Below, piece by piece: positions 1-8,216 of a DNA stretch of 33,155 bases; the first letter of the stretch is position 1, and each line of letters opens with the position of its first letter. The translations under genes and the position numbers were made by a program. The stretch is from JBDTMT01 sp033764095 (GTDB taxonomy: Bacteria; Desulfobacterota; Binatia; HRBIN30; CADEER01). The stretch covers positions 1 to 33,155 of the forward strand of contig JANRJF010000399.1 of NCBI GenBank assembly GCA_033764095.1, in the 5' to 3' direction. Under the pieces are notes generated by a model. That model ran no database searches. It was not told the origin of the DNA and saw nothing but the letters and a program-made list of their open reading frames with translations.

Positions 1-1947
1 GGCGGTCGGTGCGACGCCGATCTGGGCGGCCGCCTCGCCGTCCACCGCTTCGACCGCGCTCGCTGTTTCCGACTCGCCGGCTGCCGGCGCAGCGGCTGCC
101 GACTCGTCCGCGCCGGGCGCGTCGCCCTCCTGCTCGCCGCCGACCTCGCCGCCGGCGTCGTCGCCGGCGTCGGACAGCCCCAGCTCGTCCGTCTCGATCT
201 CATCATCGATCGGCGCCGCGGCGCCGGCCGGCATCGGGGCGGGCTCGACGCCGCCCAGCGTCGCCAGCGCCACCGCGATCGCGGTCGCGGCGCGCAACCC
301 GGTGCCGCGCCGCCGTCCACGCCGCCGGCGCTTCTTCTTGCCGTTGCCGGCGGCCGGCGCCGCGCCGTTGGTCGCTGCCGCGGGCGCCGCGGTGGGCGCG
401 TCGGCCGCCGCCACGCCGCCCGGGGCGATCGCGGCAGGCCGCTCGACCTTGGGCCGCTCGCGCACCTCGAGCTCGATCTGGTGCGCCATCATGCCGTCGC
501 GCAGCTCGACCTGGATGCGGGTGCCGTAGTGCTGCTCGAGGCGGGCGAGCTCGTCGCGCTTCTGGTTGAGCAGGTAGAGGCCCACCGCGGTGGGCAGCGC
601 GACCTTCACCGCGGCGGCATCGCCGAGCGCGACGCGGTTGTGGATCTTGCGCAGCGCCACCAGCGCCGCCGACTCGGTGGTGCGCACGGCGCCGTGACCC
701 TCGCACAGCGGACAGGCGGTGTAGGTGGTCGCCATCGCCGCCGGCCGCAGGCGCTGGCGCGAGATCTCCATCAGGCCGAGGCGCGAGATGCGGCCGGTCT
801 CGTGGCGCGCCTTGTCGGGCTTCATGCCGGTGCGCAGTGCCTGCTCGACCTCCTGGATGTGGCGGTTGTCGCGCATGTCGATGAAGTCGACGACGATCAG
901 ACCGCCGATGTCGCGCAGCCGCAGCTGGCGCGCCACCTCCACCGCCGCCTCCAGGTTGGTGCGGAAGGCGGTCTCCTCCGGGTTCGGGCCGCGCACCGAG
1001 CCGCCGGAGTTCACGTCGATCGCGGTCAGCGCCTCGGTGCCGTCGATGACGATGGTGCCGCCGGAGCGCAGCGGCACGCGCCGCTTGAAGACCGTCTCGA
1101 TCTGCGATTCGAGGTCGAAGGCGGAGAAGATCGGCTGCTCGCCGCGGTAGCAGCGCAGCACGTGCTCCTTGCCCGGCATGACGTTGCGCAGGAAGTCGCG
1201 CGCGCGCAGGAAGACGTCCTCGTTGTCGATGTGGATCTCGTCGATGTCGGGAGTGAACAGATCGCGGATGGTGCGCAGGACGATGTCCTGCTCGCGGTAG
1301 ACCAGCGCCGGGCCGCGCTTGTGGCGGGCCGCTTCCTGCACGCTCTCCCAGAGGCGCTGCAGGTAGCTGAGATCGCGTGCCAGCTCGCCGGTCTCCTCGT
1401 CGAGCCCGGCGGCCGTGCGGATGATCAGCCCGAAGCCGTCGGGCGGGTTGAGGTCCTCGACCAGCTTGCGCAGCCGCTGGCGCTCGTCGCCCTCGATGCG
1501 GCGCGAGATGCCGGTGTCGTCCGAGCCCGGCAGCAGCACCAGGTAGCGGCCCGGCAGGGAGTAGAACGTGGTGAGCGTCGGCGGCTTGTTGGCGAACTGC
1601 TCCTTGGCGATCTGGACGAGGATCTCCTCGCCCGGCTTGAGCAGGTCGCGGATGCGGCGGCGCGTCCGCTTGCCGTTCTCGTCCACCGTCGGGGCCGGGG
1701 CCGTGCGCGGCAGGTTGCGAAAGCAGATCTCGTCGAGCGGCAGGAACGCGTCGCGCTCCGCGCCGATGTCGACGAAGGCGGCTTCGAGCGCCGGATGGAT
1801 CCGGTGCACGACGCCTTTGTAGATGTTGCCCTTGAGGTGCTCGCGGCTGAGCGACTCGATCTCAAACGATTCGAGCCGGCGGTCGTCGATGATGGCGACC
1901 CGACTCTCTTCCGAGTGGGTCACGTTGATCAGCATCAATTTCGGCAT
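1..1947 (-). CDS. rne: Ribonuclease E/G family endoribonuclease (C-terminus cut by window edge)
   Basis: Single-strand-specific endoribonuclease of the RNase E/G family, acting in mRNA decay and rRNA/tRNA processing. The start is ATG at 1947, preceded by an almost ideal Shine-Dalgarno (AGGAGGAG, 5 nt away). 649 codons are visible with no stop, so the gene continues left of the window. An S1-like RNA-binding region covers about residues 35-130. The catalytic metal aspartates are visible as D311 (IDVNSG) and D354 (VVDFIDM), 43 residues apart as in E. coli RNase E (303/346). The zinc-link CPLC is at 412-415, also at the family spacing. After about residue 500 comes an Ala/Pro/Glu-rich low-complexity tail with an arginine/lysine-rich patch near 535-547, resembling the non-catalytic RNA- and partner-binding tail of RNase E. 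I cannot separate rne from rng by name; the long tail favours rne. It lies 77 bp downstream of the DUF309 gene with a possible promoter of its own. Confidence 0.95.
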   Translation of the reverse strand, partial: MPKLMLINVTHSEESRVAIIDDRRLESFEIESLSREHLKGNIYKGVVHRIHPALEAAFVDIGAERDAFLPLDEICFRNLPRTAPAPTVDENGKRTRRRIRDLLKPGEEILVQIAKEQFANKPPTLTTFYSLPGRYLVLLPGSDDTGISRRIEGDERQRLRKLVEDLNPPDGFGLIIRTAAGLDEETGELARDLSYLQRLWESVQEAARHKRGPALVYREQDIVLRTIRDLFTPDIDEIHIDNEDVFLRARDFLRNVMPGKEHVLRCYRGEQPIFSAFDLESQIETVFKRRVPLRSGGTIVIDGTEALTAIDVNSGGSVRGPNPEETAFRTNLEAAVEVARQLRLRDIGGLIVVDFIDMRDNRHIQEVEQALRTGMKPDKARHETGRISRLGLMEISRQRLRPAAMATTYTACPLCEGHGAVRTTESAALVALRKIHNRVALGDAAAVKVALPTAVGLYLLNQKRDELARLEQHYGTRIQVELRDGMMAHQIELEVRERPKVERPAAIAPGGVAAADAPTAAPAAATNGAAPAAGNGKKKRRRRGRRRGTGLRAATAIAVALATLGGVEPAPMPAGAAAPIDDEIETDELGLSDAGDDAGGEVGGEQEGDAPGADESAAAAPAAGESETASAVEAVDGEAAAQIGVAPTA

Positions 1948-1995
1948 TCAAACTCCTCCTGCCGGCGCGCTCGCGGGCGCGGTCGACGCGCACTC

Positions 1996-2023
1996 GCGAT
2001 ACGGCGGCGGAACGCCCAGGCAA
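1996..2023 (-). promoter_or_regulatory. Possible sigma70-like promoter of the RNase E/G gene
   Basis: On the minus strand TTGCCT (2023-2018) and TATCGC (2001-1996) are separated by 16 nt, just beyond the stop codon of the DUF309 gene. The predicted transcription start, near 1989, would give an mRNA leader of about 42 nt carrying the strong ribosome site of the RNase gene. It would let the RNase be made independently of the hem genes upstream. The match is by eye and moderate. Confidence 0.35.
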
Positions 2024-2024
2024 G

Positions 2025-2585
2025 CTACGCATGGGGCGCCTCCGCCAACCGCAGGAGCGGCACGGATGCGTCGAGCGGCGGCAGGGTCCGCTGCAACAGC
2101 GGACGGAAATAGTGGTGGAAGTCAGTCGCGGTGGCCCGCAGGTCGAGCCCCAGCAGCGTCGGAATGGCGAGCGCCGCGGCGTCGAGTTTCTGCAGTCCGG
2201 TGTGCGACAGGGACGCCGCACCGTGCGGTGTCCCGAGATGGATTTTGAGCAGAGCGGCGGCGATCTGGATCAGCCCCTGCAGGGTGCGCGCCGCGAGGCT
2301 GGCGCGCGGCTGCGATGCCCACAGGCCCTCCCAGCTCTCGTGTGCCTCCCAGAAATAGAAGGCGTTGAAGCGGTCGACCCCCGCCAGCCACTCCACCAGC
2401 GACCGCCAGAGGTTGGGGTCCCAGGCGGCGTGCGCGGCGCGCGGCGCCGGGTCGTAGGAATGTCCGGCCGGATCACGGCGGGGATGCGGGTGCAGGCCGG
2501 GCACGTAACGATACGCGGGGAAAGGACGCTCAGGGCAGTAACGCGGCGCCGGGCGGTCGGGCGGGTGAATCTCGGAGAGCGGCAT
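2025..2585 (-). CDS. DUF309 domain protein
   Basis: 186-residue protein of the DUF309 family, a small helical family of unknown function. The diagnostic block is at about residues 77-95: FNAFYFWEAHESWEGLW matches the family pattern F-N-x-x-x-(F/Y)-(F/W)-E-A-H-E-x-W-E-x-x-W. The first 65 residues are proline- and histidine-rich and probably not part of the domain. Helical repeats follow (QGLIQIAAALLKIHLG). The gene sits 77 bp after hemY and 77 bp before the RNase E/G gene on the same strand, so it may be the last gene of the heme cluster, but nothing in the protein links it to heme. ATG at 2585 has no clear Shine-Dalgarno; a start further inside the proline-rich leader cannot be excluded. Confidence 0.8.
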   Translation of the reverse strand: MPLSEIHPPDRPAPRYCPERPFPAYRYVPGLHPHPRRDPAGHSYDPAPRAAHAAWDPNLWRSLVEWLAGVDRFNAFYFWEAHESWEGLWASQPRASLAARTLQGLIQIAAALLKIHLGTPHGAASLSHTGLQKLDAAALAIPTLLGLDLRATATDFHHYFRPLLQRTLPPLDASVPLLRLAEAPHA

Positions 2586-2662
2586 TCAGGGGCGGCCGGC
2601 GCGGGCCATACACGTCAGGCCCGAGGTGTAGTTCATTCACCTGCCAACCACAATCCCCGCGG

Positions 2663-4069
2663 TCAGTGCGGTGCAGCCGGCAGGCCGGCGAACAGTGCCT
2701 CCGCCGCCGTCTCGCCGCTGCGGATGCAGTCGGGGATGCCGACGCCCTCGTAGGCGTTGCCGGCGAGGTGCAGGCCGAGCGCGGCGGCGCGGGAGCGGAT
2801 GCGGGCGATGCGGTCGAGGTGCCCGACCTGGTACTGCGGCATCGCCCGGCGCCAGCGCGCGATGCGGCTGAGCAGCGGCTCGACGCGGACGCCGAGCAAC
2901 TCGCCGAGCTCCTGGCGCACGCTGCGCAGCAGCGCCGCGTCGCTCAGCTCGACCAGCTCGGGCTGCAGCGCGCCGCCGACGAAGGCGCGGATCAGCACCG
3001 TGCCGTCGGGCGCGCGCCCGGGGTACTTGAGCGAGGAGAAGGTGCCGGCGAGCAGGGCGCGGCGCTCGACGTGCGGGACGACGAAGCCGAAGCCGTCGAG
3101 TGGATGCGGCACGTCCTCGCGCCGGTAGGCGAGCGTCACCGTCGCCGACGAGGCGTAGGGAATGCCGGCGAGGTCGTCGGCGAGCGTCGCGTCGAGGTCG
3201 CGCACCAGCGCCGCGGCGGCCGGTGCCGGCGCGGCCACCAGCACGGCGTCGGCGGGCTCGCCGTCGGCCAGACGCCAGCGGCCGTCCGCGGCGCGGCCGA
3301 TGCCGCCGACCGCCAGGCCGCAGCGCAGCGTGCCGGCTGGCAGCCGGGCGACCAGCGCGTCGACCAGGCACTGCAGTCCGCCGTCGAAGCTGAGAAACAG
3401 GCTCCAGCGGGCGCCGCTGCCCTCGCGGCGCGCGGCCTGGCGTTGCTGGCGCCACATGGCGCGCACGACGCTGCGCTCGCGCCGCTCCATCTCCAGGAAA
3501 CGCGGCATGGTCGCGGCCAGACTGAGCGACGCCGGGTCGGCGGTGTAGATGCCGCCGACCAGCGGCTGTGCGACGCGCTCCAGCGCCTCGCGGCCGAGCC
3601 GGCGGGTGACGAAGGCGGAGAGGCTCTCGTCGCCGCCCGGTCCGCGCGGCAGCAGCAGGTCGAGGCCCATGCGCAGCTTGCCCGACCACGAGAACAGCGG
3701 CGTGGTGAGCAGCGGCCACATGCGGGTCGGCGCCATGAGCAGAAACCCGTCGGGCAGCGGATGCAGCCTGCCGTCCCGCACCACGTAGGTGCGCCGGAAC
3801 TCCTCCTGCGTGCCGACCAGTTGGCCGGTGAGGTCGAGCCGCTCGCACAGGCGCAGCGCCGCCGGTTTCTCGGAGAGGAACGAATCGGGGCCGAGCTCGA
3901 CCACGTAGCCATCCGGCCGCTCGGTGGCGATGACGCCGCCGGCGCGCGCCGCCTGCTCGTAGAGCCGCACTTCCAGCGCGCGCTGCTGGGCGGCGGCGAG
4001 CTCGACCAGGCGGTGGGCGGCGGCGAGCCCGGTGATGCCACCGCCGATCACGGCGACGCGCGGCGTCAT
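2663..4069 (-). CDS. hemY: Protoporphyrinogen/coproporphyrinogen oxidase, HemY-type FAD enzyme
   Basis: FAD-dependent, oxygen-using six-electron oxidase of the HemY (PPOX; often annotated hemG) family. It converts protoporphyrinogen IX to protoporphyrin IX or, in the coproporphyrin-dependent route, coproporphyrinogen III to coproporphyrin III. 468 residues is a normal length. The N-terminal dinucleotide-binding motif is GGGITGLAAAHRL (residues 8-20), followed by the FAD-contacting stretch around GGVIATERPDGYVVELGPDSF. A C-terminal FAD segment LHLAGNAYEGVGIPDCI precedes the end. The start codon overlaps the hemH stop by 4 nt (ATGA), indicating translational coupling. Which porphyrinogen it uses cannot be told from sequence alone; see the finding on the heme branch. 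Confidence 0.93.
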   Translation of the reverse strand: MTPRVAVIGGGITGLAAAHRLVELAAAQQRALEVRLYEQAARAGGVIATERPDGYVVELGPDSFLSEKPAALRLCERLDLTGQLVGTQEEFRRTYVVRDGRLHPLPDGFLLMAPTRMWPLLTTPLFSWSGKLRMGLDLLLPRGPGGDESLSAFVTRRLGREALERVAQPLVGGIYTADPASLSLAATMPRFLEMERRERSVVRAMWRQQRQAARREGSGARWSLFLSFDGGLQCLVDALVARLPAGTLRCGLAVGGIGRAADGRWRLADGEPADAVLVAAPAPAAAALVRDLDATLADDLAGIPYASSATVTLAYRREDVPHPLDGFGFVVPHVERRALLAGTFSSLKYPGRAPDGTVLIRAFVGGALQPELVELSDAALLRSVRQELGELLGVRVEPLLSRIARWRRAMPQYQVGHLDRIARIRSRAAALGLHLAGNAYEGVGIPDCIRSGETAAEALFAGLPAAPH

Positions 4070-4992
4070 GGGCGCCGCGTCACCGCGACGACGGCGGCGA
4101 GCATGCGGATGAAGCTCGGGTGGTCATTCACCGCCGCGACGCGGTGGAAGCCGATGCCGACCTCGTCGGCGATCTGCCTGGCTTCGATGTCGAGGTCGTA
4201 GAGCACCTCGACGTGGTCGCAGACGAAGCCGAGCGGCACCACGACCAGCTCGCGCGTGCCGCGCGCCGCTTCCTCGCGTACCACCGCGCCGATGTCGGGC
4301 TCCAGCCAGGGCTCGCGCGGACTGCCGCTGCGGCTCTGGTAGGCGAGGCGGTACTGCGCGAGGCCGAGCTGCTCGGCGATCAGCGCCGCGCCCACCGCGA
4401 GTTGCGATTCGTAGGGCGAGGCGGCGGCGAGCGCGACCGGAATGCTGTGCGCGGTGAACACCAGCTGCACGCCGCTGCGCCGGGCCGGCGGCAGCGCCGC
4501 CAGCGCGGCGCGGGTGCGATCGGCGACCGCGTCGATGAACAGCGGATGCGCGTGCCAGTTCGGCGCAAAGTCGACTGCCGGGGCGCCGCGCCCGAGCCTG
4601 TCGCGCGCCTCGGCGACGTCGCGCTGATAGCGTCCCCAGCTCGCGTCGCTCTGTTGGGCGGCGAGGATGACGCCGACCGCGCGCCGGTGGCCGGCGTCGC
4701 GCATCGCCGCCAGCGTGTCCGCCAGGTAGGGATGCCAATTGCGCATGCCGACGTAGACGGGCAGCGGCTGCGCGCTGCCGGCGAGCTCGGCCTGCAGCGC
4801 CGCCGCCTGGCGGCGGGTCAGCTCGTTCAGCGGCGAGCGGCCGCCGATCAGCTCGTAGTGATGGACGACCGCATCCACCCGTTCGGCCGGCACGTTGCGC
4901 CCCTTCAGCACGTTGGCGAGGAACGGCCGCACGTCCTGCATGCGCTCGGGGCCACCGAAGCTGATCAGCAGCACGGCGTCGTGCGTCGCCAT
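4066..4992 (-). CDS. hemH: Ferrochelatase
   Basis: Inserts ferrous iron into a porphyrin. 308 residues, one ferrochelatase domain. The catalytic histidine lies in FTAHSIP (about residue 180), and the acidic metal-path segment DHVEVLYDLD appears near residues 260-270. The N-terminal block (SFGGPE, then DVRPFLANVLKGR, then HYELIGGRSPLN) reads more like the ferrochelatases of Actinobacteria/Firmicutes, which act on coproporphyrin, than the proteobacterial form with its NLGTP start; this is from memory of the families. It starts 2 nt after the hemE stop and overlaps hemY by 4 nt, so the three genes form one tight operon. I see no cysteine cluster suggesting an Fe-S site. Confidence 0.94.
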   Translation of the reverse strand: MATHDAVLLISFGGPERMQDVRPFLANVLKGRNVPAERVDAVVHHYELIGGRSPLNELTRRQAAALQAELAGSAQPLPVYVGMRNWHPYLADTLAAMRDAGHRRAVGVILAAQQSDASWGRYQRDVAEARDRLGRGAPAVDFAPNWHAHPLFIDAVADRTRAALAALPPARRSGVQLVFTAHSIPVALAAASPYESQLAVGAALIAEQLGLAQYRLAYQSRSGSPREPWLEPDIGAVVREEAARGTRELVVVPLGFVCDHVEVLYDLDIEARQIADEVGIGFHRVAAVNDHPSFIRMLAAVVAVTRRP

Positions 4993-4994
4993 GT

Positions 4995-6023
4995 CTATCG
5001 CGCGCTCAGCTCGTGCACCGCGTCGACCAGCGCTCGCACGTGGTCGACCGGCGTCTGCGGCAGGATGCCGTGCCCGAGGTTGAAGATGTGTCCGGGCCGG
5101 CCGGCGGCGCGCTGCAGGATCGCCGCGGCGCGGCGGCGGATGTCGGCCGGCGAGGCGAAGAGGGCCACCGGGTCGAGGTTGCCCTGCACGGCGCGGTCGT
5201 GGCCGATGTACGCCCAGGCAGTGTCGAGGTCGAGGCGCCAGTCGACGCCGATGACATCGCCGCCCGCCTCGCGCAGCAGCGGGAAGAGGCCGCCGGTGCC
5301 GGTGCCGAAGTGGATCACCGGCGCCAGCGCGCTGATGCCCGCGAGCGCGCGGCGCGAGTGCGGCAGGACGTACTCGCGGTAGTCGTCGGGCGCCAGGCAG
5401 CCGACCCAGCTGTCGAACAGCTGCAGGGCGTCGGCGCCGGCCGTCACCTGCAGGCGCAGGTAGGCGTTGATCAACTGCGCCAGCCGATCGAGCAGCGCAT
5501 GCCAGGCGGCCGGGTGATGGTACATGAACGACTTGGTGTGGATGTAGTTGCGCGAGCCGCCACCCTCGATCAGGTACGAGGCGAGCGTGAACGGGGCGCC
5601 GGCGAAGCCGATCAACGGCACGCGGCCGGCGAGCCCGGCGCGCGCCGCGCGCACCGCGTCGCCGACGTAGCCGAGCGCGTCGGCGACGTCATAGCGCTGC
5701 AGGCGGTCGCGGTCGGCCGGCGTGCGCAGCGGGCGCGCCAGCGTCGGGCCGTCGCCGGCCGCGAAACTGAGCCCGACGCCGAGCGGTTCGAGCAGCAGCA
5801 GGATGTCGGCGAAGATGATCGCCGCGTCGACGCCGAGCTTCTCGACCGCGGTGACGGTCACCTCGGCGGCGGCCTGCGGATCATGGCAGAGCTCGAGGAA
5901 GCTGTAGCGCGCCCGCACCTCGCGGTACTCGGCCATGTAGCGCCCGGCCTGGCGCATCAACCAGATCGGGGTGAAGGGGGTCGGCTGGCGGCGACAGGCG
6001 CGCAGGAACGGATGCTCGGTCAC
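4995..6023 (-). CDS. hemE: Uroporphyrinogen III decarboxylase
   Basis: Cytosolic enzyme removing four carboxyl groups from uroporphyrinogen III to give coproporphyrinogen III. 342 residues, typical length. The N-terminal signature PIWLMRQAGRYM (about residues 19-30) supplies the substrate-binding arginines, and the catalytic aspartate is in FADILLLLEPLG (about residues 90-101). Further family blocks are visible: GFAGAPFTLASYLIEGGGS, a Q-x-F-D-S-W segment (LQLFDSWVG) and GHGILPQTPVDHVRALVD near the C-terminus. It lies 34 nt after hemD and 2 nt before hemH. HemE feeds HemH/HemY in either heme end-route. Confidence 0.96.
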   Translation of the reverse strand: MTEHPFLRACRRQPTPFTPIWLMRQAGRYMAEYREVRARYSFLELCHDPQAAAEVTVTAVEKLGVDAAIIFADILLLLEPLGVGLSFAAGDGPTLARPLRTPADRDRLQRYDVADALGYVGDAVRAARAGLAGRVPLIGFAGAPFTLASYLIEGGGSRNYIHTKSFMYHHPAAWHALLDRLAQLINAYLRLQVTAGADALQLFDSWVGCLAPDDYREYVLPHSRRALAGISALAPVIHFGTGTGGLFPLLREAGGDVIGVDWRLDLDTAWAYIGHDRAVQGNLDPVALFASPADIRRRAAAILQRAAGRPGHIFNLGHGILPQTPVDHVRALVDAVHELSAR

Positions 6024-6057
6024 AACCGGGGCTCGTAGGGGAAGGGGTGGGGAACGG

Positions 6058-6909
6058 TCAATCCGCCGCGCCGCGTTTGAGCAGGGCCGCGGCGCGGCCG
6101 CGCTGCGCGATGGTGGCGACCAGGTGGCCCATCTTCGGATGCTCCGGCTCGAGGTCCACCGGCAGGCCGTGCGCCTGCATCGCCTCGCTGCACACCGGAC
6201 CGATCGACGCGTAGACCACCTGCGCGGTGGCGCGCATCAGGTCGTCGAGGCAGCCGAGCTGCGCGGCGGTGTCGAGTACGTGCTCGACCTGCCGGGCGCT
6301 GGTGAACAGCACCAGGTCGACGCGGCCCGCCGCCAGGCGCTGCACGCCCTCGCGCAGCGGGCCGGGATCCTCGGGGTAGTCCCAGCGGTAGACCGGGACG
6401 CGCAGCACGCTGGCGCCGCGCGCGCGCAGGCCGTCGAGCAGCTCGGGGTTGCTGCGCCCGTATTCCTGCACGGCGACGGTGCGACCGGCGACCGGCGCCT
6501 GCGCATCGAGCGTCGTCAGGATCTCGCGCCAGGTGTTGGGCTCCGGCACCAGCACCGCCGGGGTGAGGCCGAGCTCGCGCAGCGCCGCCACCGGCTTGGG
6601 GCCGCGCGCGACGATACAGGTGGCGCGCAGGAGCTCGGCGAGGCGCTCGCGCGAGCACTGCGGCGCGAGCGCGGTGGCGAGCGCGCGCGTCCCGACGCCG
6701 GTGAGCAGCACGACGACGTCGATGCCGCCGGTGCCGAGTCGCGCCAGGAATTCGAGCGCCTCCGGGCTGGTGTCGAGCGGCACCTCGCGCATCGACGGCG
6801 CGCTCACCGGCTCGCCGCCGTGGCGGCGGATGAGCTCGGCGATCTCGACGGCCCGCCGGCTCTCGAACGCCAGCACGCGCAGCCCCTGCAGATCCCCGCC
6901 ACTCGGCAT
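6058..6909 (-). CDS. hemD: Uroporphyrinogen-III synthase
   Basis: HemD-type enzyme that closes and inverts ring D of hydroxymethylbilane to form uroporphyrinogen III. 283 residues with two similar alpha/beta halves joined by a linker, as in the family. The divergent family is recognised by the N-terminal VLAFESRRAVEIAELI and by the typical second-half segments: ARGPKPVAALRELGL, VAVQEYGRSNPELLDGLRARGA, VYRWDYP and LVLFTSARQVEHVLDTA. The start at 6909 is the first gene of the minus-strand heme run. hemA, hemB, hemC and hemL are not in the window. No Shine-Dalgarno precedes the ATG, but a promoter-like pair ends 5 nt upstream, so the mRNA may be leaderless. Confidence 0.88.
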   Translation of the reverse strand: MPSGGDLQGLRVLAFESRRAVEIAELIRRHGGEPVSAPSMREVPLDTSPEALEFLARLGTGGIDVVVLLTGVGTRALATALAPQCSRERLAELLRATCIVARGPKPVAALRELGLTPAVLVPEPNTWREILTTLDAQAPVAGRTVAVQEYGRSNPELLDGLRARGASVLRVPVYRWDYPEDPGPLREGVQRLAAGRVDLVLFTSARQVEHVLDTAAQLGCLDDLMRATAQVVYASIGPVCSEAMQAHGLPVDLEPEHPKMGHLVATIAQRGRAAALLKRGAAD

Positions 6910-6914
6910 GCCGC

Positions 6915-6943
6915 AGGATGTCGAGCCAGCTCCGGACGGTCAA
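6915..6943 (-). promoter_or_regulatory. Promoter of hemD, predicted leaderless
   Basis: Minus strand TTGACC (6943-6938), 17-nt spacer, CATCCT (6920-6915). The -35 is strong; the -10 keeps A2, T3 and T6. The predicted start of transcription (about 6908) falls on the hemD ATG at 6909-6907. No ribosome-binding sequence lies between, which fits leaderless initiation. Confidence 0.45.
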
Positions 6944-7026
6944 TTCCCCCCGCGCGCGTGGACAATCGGCAGCCGAGTCAGTAGGCGGAACATCGCGCTT
7001 GAAATTCCGGCGCCGGGGGGGTGAGC

Positions 7027-8202
7027 ATGGGTGATATGCGTGTGGTGCGGCGCGGCAAGCGTGCAAGCGATCAGACGCTCGGCCTGGTGCTGTCCGGCGG
7101 TGGCGCGCGCGGCGCCTTCCAGGTCGGGGTCTACGAGCGGCTGTTGCGCGATCCGCGCTTCGCCCGCGGCCCGGCGGTGCTCTCCGGCACCTCGGCCGGG
7201 GCGATCAACGCCGCGCTCATCGCGGCTGGGCGCACGCCACGCGAAATGATGCGCTTCTGGAATGGCATCGCCGACGATCCGCCGGTGGTGGTGAGTGCCC
7301 GGTTCTTCAACGACCTGGTGTGGAGCGCGCTGCGCATGGCATGGGCCGAGCTGCCGCGCCTGCTCACCCCCAGCCTGTCGTGGATCCCGTTCGCCCAGCG
7401 CGCCAGGCAGCACTGGCCGCCGCAGCGCGGCACGGCCATGGCGCTGGCGGTGGACTATCTGCTCAGCGCGCGGTTCGAGCTGGTCAGCAAGCTGCTCGAG
7501 GGGATCGGCGAGCCGTTCCTCGCCGACACCGCGCGGTTGCGCGAGCGGTTGATCGAGGAGTTCGGCGGCGTCGTCATCCCGACCCGGGGGCATCGCCTGG
7601 CGATCAACACCGTCGACGCGCACACCGGGCGGGTCGTGCGCTACGTCACGGCGCGGACGCGGCTGACGCGGCCGCCCGACTATGTGGTCGTCGAGCACAT
7701 CACCGTCGACATGGTGCTGGCCAGCGCCAGCATCCCGCTGATGTTCCCGACCGTCGAGATCGACGGCCGCTGGTTGTGGGACGGCGGCGTGCTGGTCAAC
7801 ACGCCGCTGGCGCCGGTGGTGGCGCTGGGTGCCGACGAGATCGTCACCGTGCTGGTCACCGAGCCGCCGGACGTGGCGAGCGGCACCTTCCCGCACTTCG
7901 GCCGCGCCGTCGAGCGGGTGGTCGATGCGATCCTGGAGAACGCCTACAATGTCGACCGCAAGCTGCTGCTCGACCGCAACCGCCTCGCCCACCTGGAGGC
8001 GAGCCCGTATCGCGAGGTGACGCTGTACGAGGCGGTGCGGCCGGCGCGCGACGGCAGCTTCAACGCCGGCTCGTATCTGTACTTCGAGCGCCGCGTGCTG
8101 GAGGAGATGCGCGCCGCCGGGCGGCGCAGCGCCAACGCCTGGCTGGCGGCCGGTCCGCGCGTCGACCGCCTCGAGGCGCCCGCCGAGGAGAGCGCCGCCT
8201 GA
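7027..8202 (+). CDS. Patatin-like phospholipase
   Basis: Serine acyl hydrolase of the bacterial patatin family, expected to hydrolyse phospholipid or other acyl esters. Numbering from ATG 7027 (391 residues): oxyanion loop GGGARG at 24-29, nucleophile elbow GTSAG with Ser56, and the dyad aspartate in DGG at Asp252. No signal peptide or membrane segment is obvious, so it is probably cytosolic or peripherally membrane-bound. An in-frame GTG at 7021 could add two residues; the G-rich run just before favours ATG 7027. The glycosyltransferase gene follows 14 nt after the stop, so the two are probably co-transcribed. It is divergent from hemD across a 117-bp gap. Confidence 0.9.
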   Translation: MGDMRVVRRGKRASDQTLGLVLSGGGARGAFQVGVYERLLRDPRFARGPAVLSGTSAGAINAALIAAGRTPREMMRFWNGIADDPPVVVSARFFNDLVWSALRMAWAELPRLLTPSLSWIPFAQRARQHWPPQRGTAMALAVDYLLSARFELVSKLLEGIGEPFLADTARLRERLIEEFGGVVIPTRGHRLAINTVDAHTGRVVRYVTARTRLTRPPDYVVVEHITVDMVLASASIPLMFPTVEIDGRWLWDGGVLVNTPLAPVVALGADEIVTVLVTEPPDVASGTFPHFGRAVERVVDAILENAYNVDRKLLLDRNRLAHLEASPYREVTLYEAVRPARDGSFNAGSYLYFERRVLEEMRAAGRRSANAWLAAGPRVDRLEAPAEESAA

Positions 8203-8216
8203 GCGCGGCCGCGGCG

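Noticed and set aside
481..2112. Long plus-strand frame (543 codons) opposite the RNase E/G gene
   Set aside because: It mirrors a well-conserved gene with catalytic residues at exact family spacing; its own translation is Arg/Ala/Asp/Val-rich low-complexity sequence, typical of antisense frames in GC-rich DNA.
7320..8216. Upstream in-frame extension of the TIGR04282 gene inside the patatin gene
   Set aside because: It is the patatin gene read in another frame; the family N-terminus begins at ATG 8217.
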